Counted from the first letter of the stretch, positions 1 to 8,636 are shown. The stretch is 64,000 bases of DNA from Candidatus Neoehrlichia procyonis str. RAC413 (GCF_000964795.1 NZ_LANX01000001.1:1178001-1242000), one strand, 5' to 3'. Notes: a model not told the origin generated them from the letters alone. Translations and numbers: made by a program.

Positions 1-84
1 ATCTGCTTGAATACCTGCTCCTCCACTTGAATCCGATCCTGCTATAGTTAAAACCTTACCCTTATATTGATTATTATTATGCAT
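1..84 (-). CDS. thiD: ThiD, hydroxymethylpyrimidine (phosphate) kinase, N-terminal fragment
   Basis: Only the first 28 codons lie in the window; the frame is open to the left edge. The translation starts MHNNNQYKGK and continues VLTIAGSDSSGGAGIQAD, the N-terminal signature of the ThiD ribokinase-fold kinases. These phosphorylate HMP and HMP-P in the cytoplasm for thiamine synthesis. The ATG overlaps the end of the upstream hda gene by 8 bp, so the two are very probably translated from one message. The rest of the enzyme, including its anion-hole motif, cannot be seen. A separate thiE with a relic ThiD-like half lies at 18.7 kb. Confidence 0.85.
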   Translation of the reverse strand, partial: MHNNNQYKGKVLTIAGSDSSGGAGIQAD

Positions 85-733
85 TTTTTTCTATTATCCA
101 TTTTACAAATGAAATAGTAATTCCATTGATCTTATTGGAAAGCTCCCGATCAATACAATTAACTATATTACGTAGGTTTTTGAAGGAGCGTTCAGTGTTA
201 TTTAAAATATAGTTTATAGTTTTTAGATTGATGTGTAGTTGGTGATCTGTAAATAATTTTATGAGCATGATTTTTAACAATTCTTCATTGGGACTTGCAA
301 GACTTGCACTCATAGTTGATAGTACACGTGACTTTAAATCTTTTAAGCTACAGTTTAATGATTTTGGTGGTACAGAAGAAGTCATAAGTAATAATTTGTT
401 ATTTTCTTTTGCATAGTTATAGCAGTGTAGCATCCAAGTTTCATCTTTTATTTTATCTATGTCTTCAATTATAAAAGCATTGCTATTATGTATTGTGTGC
501 ATTGTTTTGGCTATAGGTCCTTGATGAATAAAAGATGCATTTTTTAATTTTTGCCATATATGAGCAAGATGTGTTTTGCCGGACCCTGATTTGCCATATA
601 AAATAAAACAACTCCACAAGTCATAGTTCATTAGCATGTTATATGTATCTTTATTTTGCTCTAACAGTATATAGTCACGATATTGATATGATTTACTATG
701 TGCTAAATCAAATAAATTGAGCTGTTTGTACAT
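77..733 (-). CDS. hda: Hda/DnaA-related AAA+ regulator of replication initiation
   Basis: This 218-residue protein consists of a DnaA-type AAA+ domain without the DnaA C-terminal DNA-binding domain, as in Hda. The Walker A motif GKSGSGKT and the Walker B stretch IIEDID are intact. Residues 4-8 read QLNLF, a near-consensus beta-clamp-binding motif, which is where Hda proteins bind the clamp to inactivate DnaA-ATP. I chose the ATG at 733 because it places this motif at the N-terminus and because its ATG overlaps the stop of the upstream permease (TAATG). Longer upstream starts would run through the permease gene. The gene also overlaps thiD by 8 bp, giving a compact three-gene operon. Confidence 0.85.
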   Translation of the reverse strand: MYKQLNLFDLAHSKSYQYRDYILLEQNKDTYNMLMNYDLWSCFILYGKSGSGKTHLAHIWQKLKNASFIHQGPIAKTMHTIHNSNAFIIEDIDKIKDETWMLHCYNYAKENNKLLLMTSSVPPKSLNCSLKDLKSRVLSTMSASLASPNEELLKIMLIKLFTDHQLHINLKTINYILNNTERSFKNLRNIVNCIDRELSNKINGITISFVKWIIEKNA

Positions 734-1845
734 TAAATTCCATTGTAAAAATCGCTGTTTATATATTTTTGTATAATAGATTGTATAAATACGCCTGTGA
801 TAGCTGTAATAGGTATTGATAGTAATACTCCCATGAATCCAATATATGCATGACATATTATCATGCCAATTATTATCCATATAGGATGTAAATCTATTTT
901 TTTGCCGATTAATAAAGGAGTAATGATGTTGGATTCAATGCATTGTCCAATAATAAAAATGCATATGATAATACCAGATGTTGTCCAGTTATTTGTATGA
1001 AACATATTGATTACAATACTTAGAATAGCACATATTGACGGTCCAAAATATGGTATGAAAGTCATAATTCCTGATATGAATCCTATGACTAGAGAATACT
1101 TTGTGTTTAATATAATAAAGCTTACGCAGTAATACATGGACATAATACAACATACACTTATTTGTCCCCTAATATAGGATGCAATAATATTATCTACTTT
1201 TAAGGTAAAAAATTCTATACTTTTTTTATGGGTAACAGGTATTAATTTATGAAAGCTTGTTATAATTAGTGGCCAGTTACATAATATATAGAATGTGAGT
1301 AATAATACTACAAAAATCATTGCTATTGTATAGCTTATGTTTATTCCTGAGCTAATAGTATAGCCTATTATGTTATTAAAATTTTGCAGTAAATTGTTGA
1401 ATATTGTTATAAAAGATGTGGTATTTTCATGATTTAACAAATTTTGAGATGAGTGAGTAAACAATTGTATGATTTTTTCTATATTATTGTGATCAAAAAA
1501 ATTGTGTGTTTTTATAAGAGATTGTATATGCTGAGTATCGCTTAGTTGTATTTTTTCTATGAAAAATTTTATTAATTCTATAGTTTGAAAGTATATTATT
1601 GGTATAAATATAATTAGAAAAGTTATCATTATACTAGTAGATGCAGTAATTATTATAAATGTAGATACTGCTCTATGTATTTTTATTAGCTCTAATTTAT
1701 TAACTAACGGGTTAAGAAAATAGGCTATTATAAATGCTGTGCAACATGGTATAATGACTGGTTTTGCAATTAATATTATGGCTACTGTAAACAATGCAAA
1801 AAATAAATAATTGGTGTAATTAGTAATAGATTTGTTATTATTCAT
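733..1845 (-). CDS. AI-2E family (PerM/YdiK-type) membrane permease
   Basis: The 370-residue protein is highly hydrophobic. It has paired N-terminal membrane segments (about residues 12-45 and 60-85), a central polar loop of about 100 residues, and a C-terminal cluster of membrane helices. The C-terminal region contains the family-like stretch IGFISGIMTFIPYFGPSIC followed by a Gln/Glu-containing helix and LHPIWIIIGMI. This layout is typical of the AI-2E transporter/PerM family, whose members include quorum-signal exporters and Na+/H+ antiporters; the substrate here is unknown. The gene is first in an operon with hda and thiD, a placement next to hda also seen in other alphaproteobacteria. Confidence 0.8.
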   Translation of the reverse strand: MNNNKSITNYTNYLFFALFTVAIILIAKPVIIPCCTAFIIAYFLNPLVNKLELIKIHRAVSTFIIITASTSIMITFLIIFIPIIYFQTIELIKFFIEKIQLSDTQHIQSLIKTHNFFDHNNIEKIIQLFTHSSQNLLNHENTTSFITIFNNLLQNFNNIIGYTISSGINISYTIAMIFVVLLLTFYILCNWPLIITSFHKLIPVTHKKSIEFFTLKVDNIIASYIRGQISVCCIMSMYYCVSFIILNTKYSLVIGFISGIMTFIPYFGPSICAILSIVINMFHTNNWTTSGIIICIFIIGQCIESNIITPLLIGKKIDLHPIWIIIGMIICHAYIGFMGVLLSIPITAITGVFIQSIIQKYINSDFYNGI

Positions 1846-2128
1846 TTATTTTTATCTTAGTGATTATACTTTGCATATAATATCTTATAGGTATTGTACA
1901 GTATTTTTAAGCTTACTGTCAGTAATTATCATGTAATTTAAGGTATTGTATAGTGTAATAATAAATATTCAGTGAATTTGTGTTAATGTTGTGTGAAAAT
2001 ATGCACGTATATATTAATACATTAGTTATTATATAATACCTGCAGGGATACAATGGTTAATATGTTAATTTGTACTCTTAATATTTACAATATTATTGAA
2101 GTAGAACTGTACATAATTAAACTTAACA

Positions 2129-2215
2129 TGGTGCCCATGGGGAGACTTGAACTCCCACGACCTTGCGATCAACGGATTTTAAGTCCGCAACGTCTACCGA
2201 TTCCGCCACATGGGC
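2129..2215 (-). tRNA. tRNA-Leu (anticodon UAA)
   Basis: Read on the minus strand the gene starts GCCCATG and ends CATGGGC plus discriminator A, giving a 7-bp acceptor stem. It has the long variable arm of a class II tRNA. The anticodon loop lies inside GGACTTAAAATCC, so the anticodon is TAA. CCA is encoded at 2129-2131, which is not the case for the other three tRNAs here. It begins only 6 bp after the rpsD stop codon and is probably transcribed with rpsD. Confidence 0.95.
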
Positions 2216-2221
2216 AAAGAA

Positions 2222-2836
2222 CTACCTAGAGTAAAACTCTATAACTAAATTGACTTCCATATTGGTCGCATAAGGAACTTCAGGATATTTAGGTACCCTT
2301 AAATACTTAATAGAATACTGATTAACATCAACTTCTAAGTAGTCTGGTACCCTTCTGTCCTGTGACTTAATGGATTCCATAATGATGGGTAAGTTTGTTG
2401 CTTTTTCCCTAATTTGTATAACATCACCAGGTCTGACAACGTAGCTTGAAATATTTACAACTTTGTTATTTACGGTAACATGCTTATGGGAGATTAATTG
2501 CTTTGCAGAAAATATTGTAGGAACATAGCTAGAATTATATAATATAGATGCGAGACGAGATTCCAAAGCTCCTACAAAGTTGTCACCAGTATCACCTTTC
2601 TTTTGATAAGCCTTTAAAAATATATTACGCATTTGCTTACTAGATATTGCATAATAGAACTTAAACTTTTTATGAGCTGCAAACTGTTTTCCAAAATCTG
2701 AAGGCTTTTTATACCCTAAATTACCATGCTGCCCAGGAGGATAGTTTTTTGTATTAAAAGCGTCCTTAGATCTTCCCCATAAGTTTACCCCTAGTCTGCG
2801 ACTTGCTCTATATTTTCTTTTTATAACTGCTGTCAT
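2222..2836 (-). CDS. rpsD: 30S ribosomal protein S4
   Basis: This 204-residue protein matches bacterial S4 in length and layout. The N-terminus is basic and contains KYRASRRLG, followed by LWGRSKDAF and the YPPGQHG motif. An S4 RNA-binding domain follows around residues 93-155, with [10 protein letters not shown] and [13 protein letters not shown]. The C-terminus [10 protein letters not shown] is typical. S4 nucleates 16S rRNA folding in the small subunit. The gene stands alone here, away from the alpha operon, and is followed 6 bp downstream by tRNA-Leu(UAA). Confidence 0.97.
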   Translation of the reverse strand: MTAVIKRKYRASRRLGVNLWGRSKDAFNTKNYPPGQHGNLGYKKPSDFGKQFAAHKKFKFYYAISSKQMRNIFLKAYQKKGDTGDNFVGALESRLASILYNSSYVPTIFSAKQLISHKHVTVNNKVVNISSYVVRPGDVIQIREKATNLPIIMESIKSQDRRVPDYLEVDVNQYSIKYLRVPKYPEVPYATNMEVNLVIEFYSR

Positions 2837-2935
2837 ATGACCTTTATTATAATTAACGACATGAAAAAAAATTAAACACTATAACCATATAAGCAAACAA
2901 CTATAGATTTATAGTATAAACCAACCTTGGCTAGT

Positions 2936-2962
2936 ATGATACATTTTATGCATGCATGTCAA
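2936..2962 (-). promoter_or_regulatory. candidate sigma-70 promoter for rpsD
   Basis: On the minus strand a perfect TTGACA (2957-2962) is followed after 15 bp by TATCAT (2936-2941). The spacer is short for sigma-70, so the -35 is more certain than the -10. It lies about 100 bp upstream of the rpsD start in the divergent region shared with iscX. Confidence 0.4.
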
Positions 2963-3039
2963 TTTTTTTTTGATAATAAAACTTGATCATAGGTAAACGT
3001 GTAGTATTATTGGAAAATATAATAACAGTATAAAGTAGT

Positions 3040-3240
3040 ATGAAATGGGTTGATATTGAAGATATAGTTAATTTGTTAGAGGAAAACTATCCAGATACGA
3101 TGATTTTTAATTTAAGATTTACTGACTTGCAGCAAATGGTTATGGGATTGCCAGGGTTTGATGATGATAGTGATAAGTGTAACGAAAAAATATTAGAGGC
3201 GATACAAATTGCATGGCATGAGGAAAGGAACAACTGTTAA
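3040..3240 (+). CDS. iscX: IscX/YfhJ, Fe-S cluster assembly adaptor
   Basis: The 66-residue acidic protein matches IscX along its whole length. It starts MKWVDIEDI, has LRFTDLQQMV in the middle, then the hallmark FDDDSD stretch, NEKILEAIQIAW and an acidic tail. IscX binds IscS and iron and modulates iron-sulfur cluster synthesis in the cytoplasm. In many proteobacteria it closes the isc operon (with hscA-fdx), but here it stands alone, divergent from rpsD. No strong ribosome-binding site is visible before the ATG. Confidence 0.9.
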   Translation: MKWVDIEDIVNLLEENYPDTMIFNLRFTDLQQMVMGLPGFDDDSDKCNEKILEAIQIAWHEERNNC

Positions 3241-3473
3241 TAATTGTAAATCTGTTTTTATTGTGAATATTATTTAAACGCAAATTTGCTTTGAAAGTTA
3301 CATGATAATTATGTTATTTACCCGTTACTAGATATCGCATTTAGGGAAAGAGTTTAAAATATAAGCTGATGTATCATTATACATAGATTTTTTATGAGCT
3401 ATTGAATTAAAATTTATGGTATTTAAAAGGAGATTTAAATAGATTATGTAATAAATATATTGATTTGTTAATT

Positions 3474-4631
3474 TTATTCATACCTGATATGATCATAAAT
3501 GAATATGAGTTCCTGTTTATGAGTTGGAATTACTGAAATTTTTATAATAAGGTTATTTATTAAAGTAATAGTTTCATGGTAAGGATCTAGCAGCTTTCTA
3601 AAAAGAATATGTTGTTGCTGTTGTAAAAAATCAAATGTTTCTTTGTTAAAAAATTGATTATTAGTGTATATTTTATGTAGCACTTTTGAATAAGTAGGGT
3701 TTTCGTCTAACCATGATTGTTCTAAATGCCAAAACTTTATGAAGTTATTATTATAGAATGATAACTTATTATCATTACCATATATTGCTATGGCGCAAGA
3801 TAAGTTGTTTAATAAGTTTTTCTGTAAATCAATATAGCTTTGTATTTCTTGAGTGAGTTGCTTTACTTGTGTCATATCTTGTCCATATCCAATAAATTCT
3901 TGGGTATGGGGGTTGATAATTTCTGTTAGTGTATAGAGTTTTCTTTCATTTTCAATAATCGTATATATGCTTTCCTGATATTTATCGGGGAAAACTTTAT
4001 TACTAAGTGTCCTGTTTTTAAAAAATTCTCTATTTGAATGACATTGTGTAAATTTAATGTAAAAAGGATTATATACTGTTACTTTAAAGTCTTTATCTCT
4101 TTTCCATGTAGGATACGGAAGTACATCGATCATATCTTTATAATTTTCCAGTTCTTGTTTTAATTTTGCGTTTTTATGTTCTAATTGTGTTATTAGTAAT
4201 TTTTCTTTTGTAGTATTTTGAATCCATAGTAATACTCCTACAATTTTATCTTGATTGTTAACAATGCTTTGCCCATAACAAAAGCAGTAAATTTCCGTAT
4301 CTTTTCCTTTTAGATCTATTGTAAAAGATTTATTTGTTTTTCGTGCATCTGTAAAATTTTTTTTAAGTTGATGTGACTCTTCAAAAAAGTTGGCAAGCTC
4401 ATCAAAAGAATAGAATATTGTGTTTAGTAATAACTGTAAATTAGGGGAAAATTTTTCTATACGTTTTTCTTCGTCCCATAAGTAAAATCCATCTCCTAAA
4501 GATAAAAGTAAATTAGTAATAAGATTATTATTGTGTTTTAAATTATTTATGCTTATATTAGCATAAAAGTAAGCAGCAGTTAGAACTGATATGGTAAAAA
4601 TAAGAAGAAAAATAATAGTATAAATAAACAT
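3474..4631 (-). CDS. membrane-anchored multi-PAS sensor protein without a kinase domain
   Basis: This 385-residue protein has one N-terminal membrane segment (residues 2-24). Three PAS-like units follow: around 38-150 (LLSLGDGFYLWDEEKRIEKF), around 165-260 (DVLPYPTWKRDKDFKVTVYN) and around 270-385 (LLNNLSCAIAIYGNDNKLSF). A short coiled coil (about 140-165) links the first two. No HisKA, HATPase, GGDEF or output domain follows; the frame ends at a real stop, and no kinase motif is visible in the 230 bp beyond it. The order TM-PAS-PAS-PAS resembles the sensory half of alphaproteobacterial PAS kinases such as DivL, but I infer this from layout only. It is the last gene of a minus-strand cluster with the GNAT protein and pgpA. 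Confidence 0.6.
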   Translation of the reverse strand: MFIYTIIFLLIFTISVLTAAYFYANISINNLKHNNNLITNLLLSLGDGFYLWDEEKRIEKFSPNLQLLLNTIFYSFDELANFFEESHQLKKNFTDARKTNKSFTIDLKGKDTEIYCFCYGQSIVNNQDKIVGVLLWIQNTTKEKLLITQLEHKNAKLKQELENYKDMIDVLPYPTWKRDKDFKVTVYNPFYIKFTQCHSNREFFKNRTLSNKVFPDKYQESIYTIIENERKLYTLTEIINPHTQEFIGYGQDMTQVKQLTQEIQSYIDLQKNLLNNLSCAIAIYGNDNKLSFYNNNFIKFWHLEQSWLDENPTYSKVLHKIYTNNQFFNKETFDFLQQQQHILFRKLLDPYHETITLINNLIIKISVIPTHKQELIFIYDHIRYE

Positions 4632-4666
4632 ATATTACTTCATTCTATATAAAATTGTAAAAAACT

Positions 4667-5440
4667 TCATATTGTATGCGACACGTACAAAGGTAAGTTG
4701 CCAATCATTTTAAATCCTAGTCTTTTATATAAATTAATAGACGGTTTCATACATTGAGCTACTGCGTATTTACAATAGTGTTGTTGTGCTATTTTAATTC
4801 TTTGTAATACTATACTAGTCCCAATTCTTTGATTTCTATATTCTGGTAGAATACCATCACTATAAAAACCTGCAACTTGATTGTAAATATACATTCCACA
4901 TATACCTACTATTGTATTGTGTAGTTTTACTAAAAAGAATTTTAATTCTGATTCGGAAGCTTTATAGCTAGATATGCCCCTGAGAAATATAGATACCTCA
5001 TTGATATTACAGTGGAAAATTTTTGATGCGAGAAGATCTAGCTGAGTTAATTTTGGTTGATTATCTACAATGTCTAAAGTGATATTTATATTGTTATTGT
5101 ATGGTATGAAGTAGTTAGTTATATTAGCAATAGCTTTTTTTGGAGAGTTAGCAAGTGTTAAGCCTAGATCTTCAAGAATGGGTTGTGCATGTTTTACTGA
5201 TGAATCTAAAGGCCAAGTGGCCTCAATTTTTCTTTGTTGTAAGTATTGCAATACTTCTTTTATTGATTTATGGAAAGTATTATCGTTTGTTTTTTCAAGA
5301 AAAACGTAATTAAATATAGGGCTTTTGCTACCGTTAATTGTTGATGTGATGTTATTAAATGTATGCAATTCCCAATTTGATAGTCGTGTAGCATAAGTAA
5401 TGTATTGTTTAAGGTTATCCATGACTATAGAATAATGCAT
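4667..5440 (-). CDS. GNAT-family N-acetyltransferase
   Basis: About 257 residues. The C-terminal 110 residues form a GNAT fold: LHNTIVGICGMYIYNQVAGF (beta strands), ILPEYRNQRIGTSIV (acetyl-CoA-binding motif A, a variant of RxxGxG/A) and the final SINLYKRLGFKMIG, a very typical motif B. The N-terminal 140 residues are less conserved. I chose the ATG at 5440 because AAGGA lies about 9 bp upstream and because the longer frame (to 5494) would overlap pgpA by 41 bp. The acetylated substrate is not predictable. The gene is 13 bp downstream of pgpA and 35 bp upstream of the PAS gene, consistent with an operon. Confidence 0.75.
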   Translation of the reverse strand: MHYSIVMDNLKQYITYATRLSNWELHTFNNITSTINGSKSPIFNYVFLEKTNDNTFHKSIKEVLQYLQQRKIEATWPLDSSVKHAQPILEDLGLTLANSPKKAIANITNYFIPYNNNINITLDIVDNQPKLTQLDLLASKIFHCNINEVSIFLRGISSYKASESELKFFLVKLHNTIVGICGMYIYNQVAGFYSDGILPEYRNQRIGTSIVLQRIKIAQQHYCKYAVAQCMKPSINLYKRLGFKMIGNLPLYVSHTI

Positions 5441-5453
5441 TCTGTTAATTCCT

Positions 5454-5963
5454 TTAAACCTTAGTAGTGAAGTAAATCTTGTAACATATAGCATAGGATG
5501 CTGCGGACATGACTGCGGCTATTATATCATCAAGCATTATTCCTAACGCGCCTTTAATGTTTTTGTCGACAATGTTAATTGGCCAAACCTTTATTATATC
5601 AAAAAATCTGAATAATGTAAAACTAGCGAAAAATATACTTATATAGTTTATTTTATTTTTTAATATAAATGTATCATTGTTTTCCGTGAATAAGATTATT
5701 AATGTGAATGTCATTAATTGCCCTAGCACTTCGTCTATAACGACTTCTTTCGGATCCTGTATTCCAGGATGAGATATTAAATATTGTGGTATTGACCATA
5801 AACCAAGAAAAAGTATTATTACAGATATTATAACACCATAAATACTATTTATTATAACTAGCGGTATAAAAACTACTGATGCTAAGCTTCCTATGGTACC
5901 TGGCATGTTTGTTAACTTACCACAGCTAAACCACGTTGATACTATATCGTAAAGTGGCATCAT
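5454..5963 (-). CDS. pgpA: phosphatidylglycerophosphatase A
   Basis: The 169-residue membrane protein carries all PgpA landmarks: MPGTIGS near residue 20, the metal-binding DE in VVIDEVLGQL, RFFDIIKVWPI, and GIMLDDIIA with the paired aspartates. It dephosphorylates phosphatidylglycerol phosphate in the inner membrane, the last step to phosphatidylglycerol. The gene may start at either of two adjacent ATGs (5963 or 5960). A paralogue that has lost these residues lies at 43615-44328. The gene sits between a small lipoprotein gene (upstream) and a GNAT gene. Confidence 0.93.
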   Translation of the reverse strand: MMPLYDIVSTWFSCGKLTNMPGTIGSLASVVFIPLVIINSIYGVIISVIILFLGLWSIPQYLISHPGIQDPKEVVIDEVLGQLMTFTLIILFTENNDTFILKNKINYISIFFASFTLFRFFDIIKVWPINIVDKNIKGALGIMLDDIIAAVMSAASYAICYKIYFTTKV

Positions 5964-6006
5964 TATTTTACATGATAAATAAATACATCATTACTAAATA
6001 CTTTTT

Positions 6007-6168
6007 CTACTTCATCCACCAATCATTCACAGGGTAGCTTTTGCAAGGAGTATTACTGTTTAATCTTATACATGGACTTTTGATTCTACGCTCTTTTTTT
6101 GTGAAACTGCAGCTTGATATAGCAAGCAACAGTATACAAAAGACAAACGCTATAGCAACTTGCTTCAT
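6007..6168 (-). CDS. small lipoprotein (53 residues)
   Basis: This small frame encodes MKQVAIAFVFCILLLAISSC followed by a polar 33-residue tail ending in NDWWMK. The N-terminus has a Lys, then a 15-residue hydrophobic core, then a lipobox ISSC with the modified cysteine at position 20. This is a standard type II signal peptide. The mature peptide is basic, contains two further cysteines (33 and 42), and is too short for a known domain. It lies about 40 bp upstream of pgpA on the same strand. Small lipoproteins of this kind are common in Rickettsiales, but I do not recognise this one. It falls below usual gene-calling length cut-offs. Confidence 0.65.
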   Translation of the reverse strand: MKQVAIAFVFCILLLAISSCSFTKKERRIKSPCIRLNSNTPCKSYPVNDWWMK

Positions 6169-6821
6169 TTATTATTGCCTATTTTTACTTTATTGTAATA
6201 TATATAAATAATTTACTTAATATAGTCAAGATTAGCTTATAATAGCGGTTAAAAATACTATAACTTGTTAGCATTATTAATATTAAAAGATAAAAAGCAA
6301 TAGTTAAAGAGCAAATAATAAGCAGTTTGTCTTATTAGTTTTTTATATATTATAATATTTTATTGTTATGGTTAAGTGTTAAAAGAGTTATGACTTGCCA
6401 GCATTATAAGTTACTTATCAAAGGTACATTATTATAAAACCAAATTTTATATCAGGTGTATAGTCGTATTTAATAACTTAAATTGTTTTGTATATTGTTT
6501 TAAACATTACTAATTTGTAGTAGGTAGTATTATTGAAATAATCATATATTAGCTGTACATGATTTATGGTGATGGTAAGATCTTTTTCTATATAGCTATA
6601 ATTAGTATTTTATTAGAAATACATTAGTTATTTATCTTTATGTGCTTAATGTATATTTAATGTTGGATACATTGAATATGAATTGAAGTAATGACAAGTT
6701 GTGTATGATATTAGTTGTTATAAAAGTACTTACAGATTAAAGTTATGTAATGTACAAAGTATGTCAGAATAATTATATTGTAGTACTTATAGTAAGTAGT
6801 ATTTTGATAAATTATGAATTG
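6169..6821. other. gene-free spacer with a degenerate direct repeat
   Basis: No convincing gene is present; a 72-codon minus-strand frame runs through the tRNA-Lys gene and is not real. Two similar blocks are visible: one around 6245-6290 (GGTTAAAAATACTATAACTT, then GTTAGCATTATTAA) and one around 6370-6415 (GTGTTAAAAGAGTTATGACT, then TGCCAGCATTATAAG). They look like an old direct duplication about 130 bp apart. Confidence 0.5.
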
Positions 6822-6850
6822 TTGACATAAATAAAGCTTGCGTTTACTAT
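6822..6850 (+). promoter_or_regulatory. sigma-70 promoter of tRNA-Lys
   Basis: A perfect -35 TTGACA (6822-6827), a 17-bp spacer and -10 TACTAT (6845-6850) lie 16 bp before the mature tRNA 5' end. Transcription would start near 6857. Confidence 0.8.
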
Positions 6851-6866
6851 TTTTATATACTAAGGT

Positions 6867-6939
6867 GGTCCCGTAGCTCAGTTGGTAGAGCAACTGACTC
6901 TTAATCAGTTTGTCGTGTGTTCGATTCACACCGGGATCA
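6867..6939 (+). tRNA. tRNA-Lys (anticodon CUU)
   Basis: Cloverleaf of 73 nt: acceptor GGTCCCG/CGGGATC with one G-U pair, D-arm GCTCAGTTGGTAGAGC, anticodon arm ACTGA-CTCTTAA-TCAGT giving anticodon CTT, and T-arm GTGTGTTCGATTCACAC. CCA is not encoded. A near-consensus promoter lies directly upstream. Confidence 0.95.
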
Positions 6940-7110
6940 GGTTTGAAAGTGGTTATTTGTGGTTACTTAGATCTATAAAAAAAATAAAAGTGTTTGTTAG
7001 TTTATAAGCTGATGTTAAAAATCTTGAGTCTTGTGTGTTTAGTGAGTATAATTCCTTACTTTTTGGAGGATTACTGAGTTATTAATCGTATAAATTAATG
7101 GTTTTAATGT

Positions 7111-7192
7111 GCGGATATGGCGGAACTGGTAGACGTGCTAGGTTTAGGTCCTAGTAAGGAGACTTGTGAGGGTTCGAGTCCCTCTATCCGTA
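7111..7192 (+). tRNA. tRNA-Leu (anticodon UAG)
   Basis: A class II tRNA with acceptor GCGGATA/TATCCGT, anticodon loop TTTAGGT between CTAGG and CCTAG (anticodon TAG), a variable arm, and T-arm GAGGGTTCGAGTCCCTC. CCA is not encoded. It lies 36 bp before tig and may be processed from the same transcript. Confidence 0.95.
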
Positions 7193-7228
7193 CTCTAGTC
7201 TTATCAATGGAGTATTAGGTTTATTATT

Positions 7229-8557
7229 ATGGATGGGTTTTATATTGCCAAAGAAATTTTAAGAGATAAATTAAAGCATGAGTATGAATTTATTATTGAT
7301 AATGACTATTTTCAAAGACAATTGGATGATAAATTCAAGGAAGTAGCTAAATCTGTAAAGATTTCTGGATTTAGGCCTGGTAAGGTTTCAGTTGATGTAG
7401 TTAAAAAGCTTCATTTTGATGATGTAGTAAATTTTGTAGTGTCAAAAATTATAGAAGATGTTTCTTCTTTATTCTTGAAAGAAAATAATTTTCAGGAAGT
7501 AGTTTCATCAAATGTTGATGTTAGTTTTATTCCTAATGAAAAGGTCAGCAGTGATAATATTCATAGGTTACAATTAATGTATAAATTACAATTTGAAATA
7601 ATGCCGGAAGTTCCTTGTTTTGATATTGAAAATGTAACTTTAAAAGATAGGGAAGTTTTGATAGGTAATAAAGATATAGATGATTTTATTGATACTTTAA
7701 ATAGCAAGTATGTTAATTTTGTTAAACCTGATAATGAACAGCATGAAATATGCAAAGGAGATAAGGTTATTATTAACTACTATGGTAAGATACGAGGCAA
7801 GGCCTTTAAAGGTGGAAGTGCAAAAAATTATGAAGTCGTAGTAGGTGATTCTCATCTATTAGAAGATTTTGAAAATAAACTAATAGGAATGAAAAAAGGA
7901 GAGCAGAAAATGTTTCCACTTTTATTTCCTTGTGATTATAAAATTGCTCATATGGCAGGTAGAGAAGTAGAAATGTTAGTAGATATCCAAGATGTTTTTG
8001 TATCAAAAGGTGCTGATAATCATGAAGAGTTGGCTAAAGGTTATGGGTTTGATGATGTGGAAGCAATGCGAACATTTTCCGAAAAGGCAATTAAAGAGAA
8101 GTGTACTCAAATGAACAATATTTTAATGAAAAAGGAGCTTTTTGATTATATGGATGATAATTATTCATTAGATGCGCCAGAGTGCGTTGTGTCAACAGAG
8201 CTTAAAAAGGTAAATCATGAGTTAGAAAATAGTAAATTAAATACAAAAATTGATCCATTAAAGGAAGCTGTAAAACGAGTGAAATTGGGTATGATATTAA
8301 TGAAAATATCAAAGGATCATAATATATCTGTGGTAAGTGAGGATGTTGTAAATTTTATTAAGAGTAATTATGTTGATTATGGTGCAAGCTTTAATAATGT
8401 GATAAAATTATTAAAATCTAATAAGGATTTTAGTAATTATATTAGGGGAAAAGTCCTTGAAGATAAGGTTGTTGATTATATAATTGGTTGTGTCAAAAAG
8501 GAAAAGGAAAACATAACTTGTGCAGATTTAGAAGAATTATTTAATAGTATTTCTTAA
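7229..8557 (+). CDS. tig: trigger factor, ribosome-associated chaperone / peptidyl-prolyl isomerase
   Basis: 442 residues, the usual trigger factor length. The N-terminal ribosome-binding domain carries SGFRPGKVS near residue 47 (consensus GFRxGKxP). The FKBP-like PPIase domain lies around 165-255, with GDKVIINYYGKIRGKAFKGG and VVGDSHLLEDFENKLIGMK. The rest is the helical C-terminal chaperone domain. It binds nascent chains at the ribosome exit tunnel. The gene leads the run tig-clpP-clpX-lon, the same order as in E. coli. No strong Shine-Dalgarno is visible, and the upstream tRNA-Leu is only 36 bp away. Confidence 0.96.
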   Translation: MDGFYIAKEILRDKLKHEYEFIIDNDYFQRQLDDKFKEVAKSVKISGFRPGKVSVDVVKKLHFDDVVNFVVSKIIEDVSSLFLKENNFQEVVSSNVDVSFIPNEKVSSDNIHRLQLMYKLQFEIMPEVPCFDIENVTLKDREVLIGNKDIDDFIDTLNSKYVNFVKPDNEQHEICKGDKVIINYYGKIRGKAFKGGSAKNYEVVVGDSHLLEDFENKLIGMKKGEQKMFPLLFPCDYKIAHMAGREVEMLVDIQDVFVSKGADNHEELAKGYGFDDVEAMRTFSEKAIKEKCTQMNNILMKKELFDYMDDNYSLDAPECVVSTELKKVNHELENSKLNTKIDPLKEAVKRVKLGMILMKISKDHNISVVSEDVVNFIKSNYVDYGASFNNVIKLLKSNKDFSNYIRGKVLEDKVVDYIIGCVKKEKENITCADLEELFNSIS

Positions 8558-8574
8558 TTTTAGTGGATGTTATG

Positions 8575-8602
8575 TTGAATAAATTGTGATAATTAGTACA
8601 TT
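8575..8602 (+). promoter_or_regulatory. candidate sigma-70 promoter for clpP
   Basis: TTGAAT (8575-8580), a 16-bp spacer and TACATT (8597-8602) lie in the tig-clpP gap, 35 bp before the clpP ATG. A GGGAA Shine-Dalgarno-like stretch precedes the ATG. No heat-shock (sigma-32) consensus is obvious. Confidence 0.45.
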
Positions 8603-8636
8603 TTGAATGTAGGGAATTAATAAGGGAATAATATTT

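Noticed and set aside
6711-6929. 72-codon minus-strand frame
   Set aside because: It runs through the tRNA-Lys gene and is Tyr/Ile/Asn-rich, as expected of AT-rich non-coding DNA.
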